Positions 15,901 to 15,951 of a stretch of DNA of 15,951 bases are shown here, one piece after another. Origin of the DNA: an uncultured Bacteroides sp. (lineage in GTDB: Bacteria > Bacteroidota > Bacteroidia > Bacteroidales > Bacteroidaceae); assembly GCA_900557355.1 (NCBI GenBank), contig USSR01000077.1:1-15951 (forward strand), read 5' to 3'. Positions within the stretch are counted from its first letter, which is position 1. Every line of letters starts with the position of its first letter. Below the pieces are notes generated by a model that had not been told where the DNA came from, searched no databases, and saw only the letters and a program-made list of their open reading frames with translations. The translations under genes were made by a program, and so were the position numbers.

Positions 15901-15951
15901 TCTTCTTCTACTCGTGTGAATTTATATGTAATACCAAACATTTCAGCATCA
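15897..15951 (-). CDS. 3' end of a convergent gene, function unknown
   Basis: The minus strand is open from the window edge to a TAA at 15897-15899, encoding the C-terminal residues DAEMFGITYKFTRVEEE. The stop falls just beside the shared terminator, where a convergent gene should end. Alternating residues in MFGITYKFT could be a last beta-strand, but the acidic tail is atypical of outer-membrane barrels. The fragment is too short to assign a family. Confidence 0.55.
   Translation of the reverse strand, partial: DAEMFGITYKFTRVEEE

Noticed and set aside
1..15951. tRNA/rRNA genes, CRISPR arrays, insertion sequences, attachment sites
   Set aside because: None seen: nearly all sequence is coding, the gaps are 201 bases or shorter, and no transposase, integrase or spaced repeat array was found.

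Overview
The window looks like part of the chromosome of a gut Bacteroides (Bacteroidota). The reasons are a SusC/SusD pair, lipoprotein signals with acidic residues after the lipobox cysteine, almost no Shine-Dalgarno sequences, AT-rich DNA, and two promoters that fit the Bacteroides form (-33 TTG, -7 TAnnTTTG). I cannot fix the species from sequence alone.

Layout. Positions 1-7824 hold a polysaccharide-utilisation-locus (PUL) operon on the + strand: a SusC-like TonB-dependent transporter cut off by the window start, its SusD-like partner, a small surface lipoprotein with a GH99/WbsX-like fold, and a secreted fusion of a calcineurin-like metallophosphoesterase with a GH71/99-like glycosidase. 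The first three genes are 3-12 bases apart. The fourth follows after a 68-base gap that contains a strong RNA hairpin. Positions 7945-10569 encode a membrane-spanning regulator with its own promoter: a LamG-like and beta-propeller-like periplasmic sensor, one transmembrane helix, and a cytoplasmic SARP/BTAD-type DNA-binding region. Positions 10771-15842 hold a two-gene operon of paralogous metzincin-type proteins (DUF5117/DUF4953 type) with a promoter in front and a strong terminator behind. The last 55 bases contain the 3' end of a convergent gene.

How the parts may work together (inference). SusC/D import a glycan. The third-position lipoprotein would bind it at the surface, because both catalytic carboxylates of its GH99-like active site appear to be replaced (Asn340, Lys343). 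The fusion enzyme keeps the matching pair (Glu619, Glu622) and adds a phosphoesterase, which suggests a phosphate-bearing glycan. The membrane SARP could sense the glycan or a product and switch on the PUL, the metzincin operon, or both. The metzincin pair repeats the active/degenerate pattern: the first has a full HExxHxxGxxH site and the second has lost most of it.

Most noteworthy: the membrane-anchored SARP with a lectin/propeller sensor, the phosphoesterase-glycosidase fusion, and the two cases of an apparently active enzyme next to a relative that has lost its catalytic residues.
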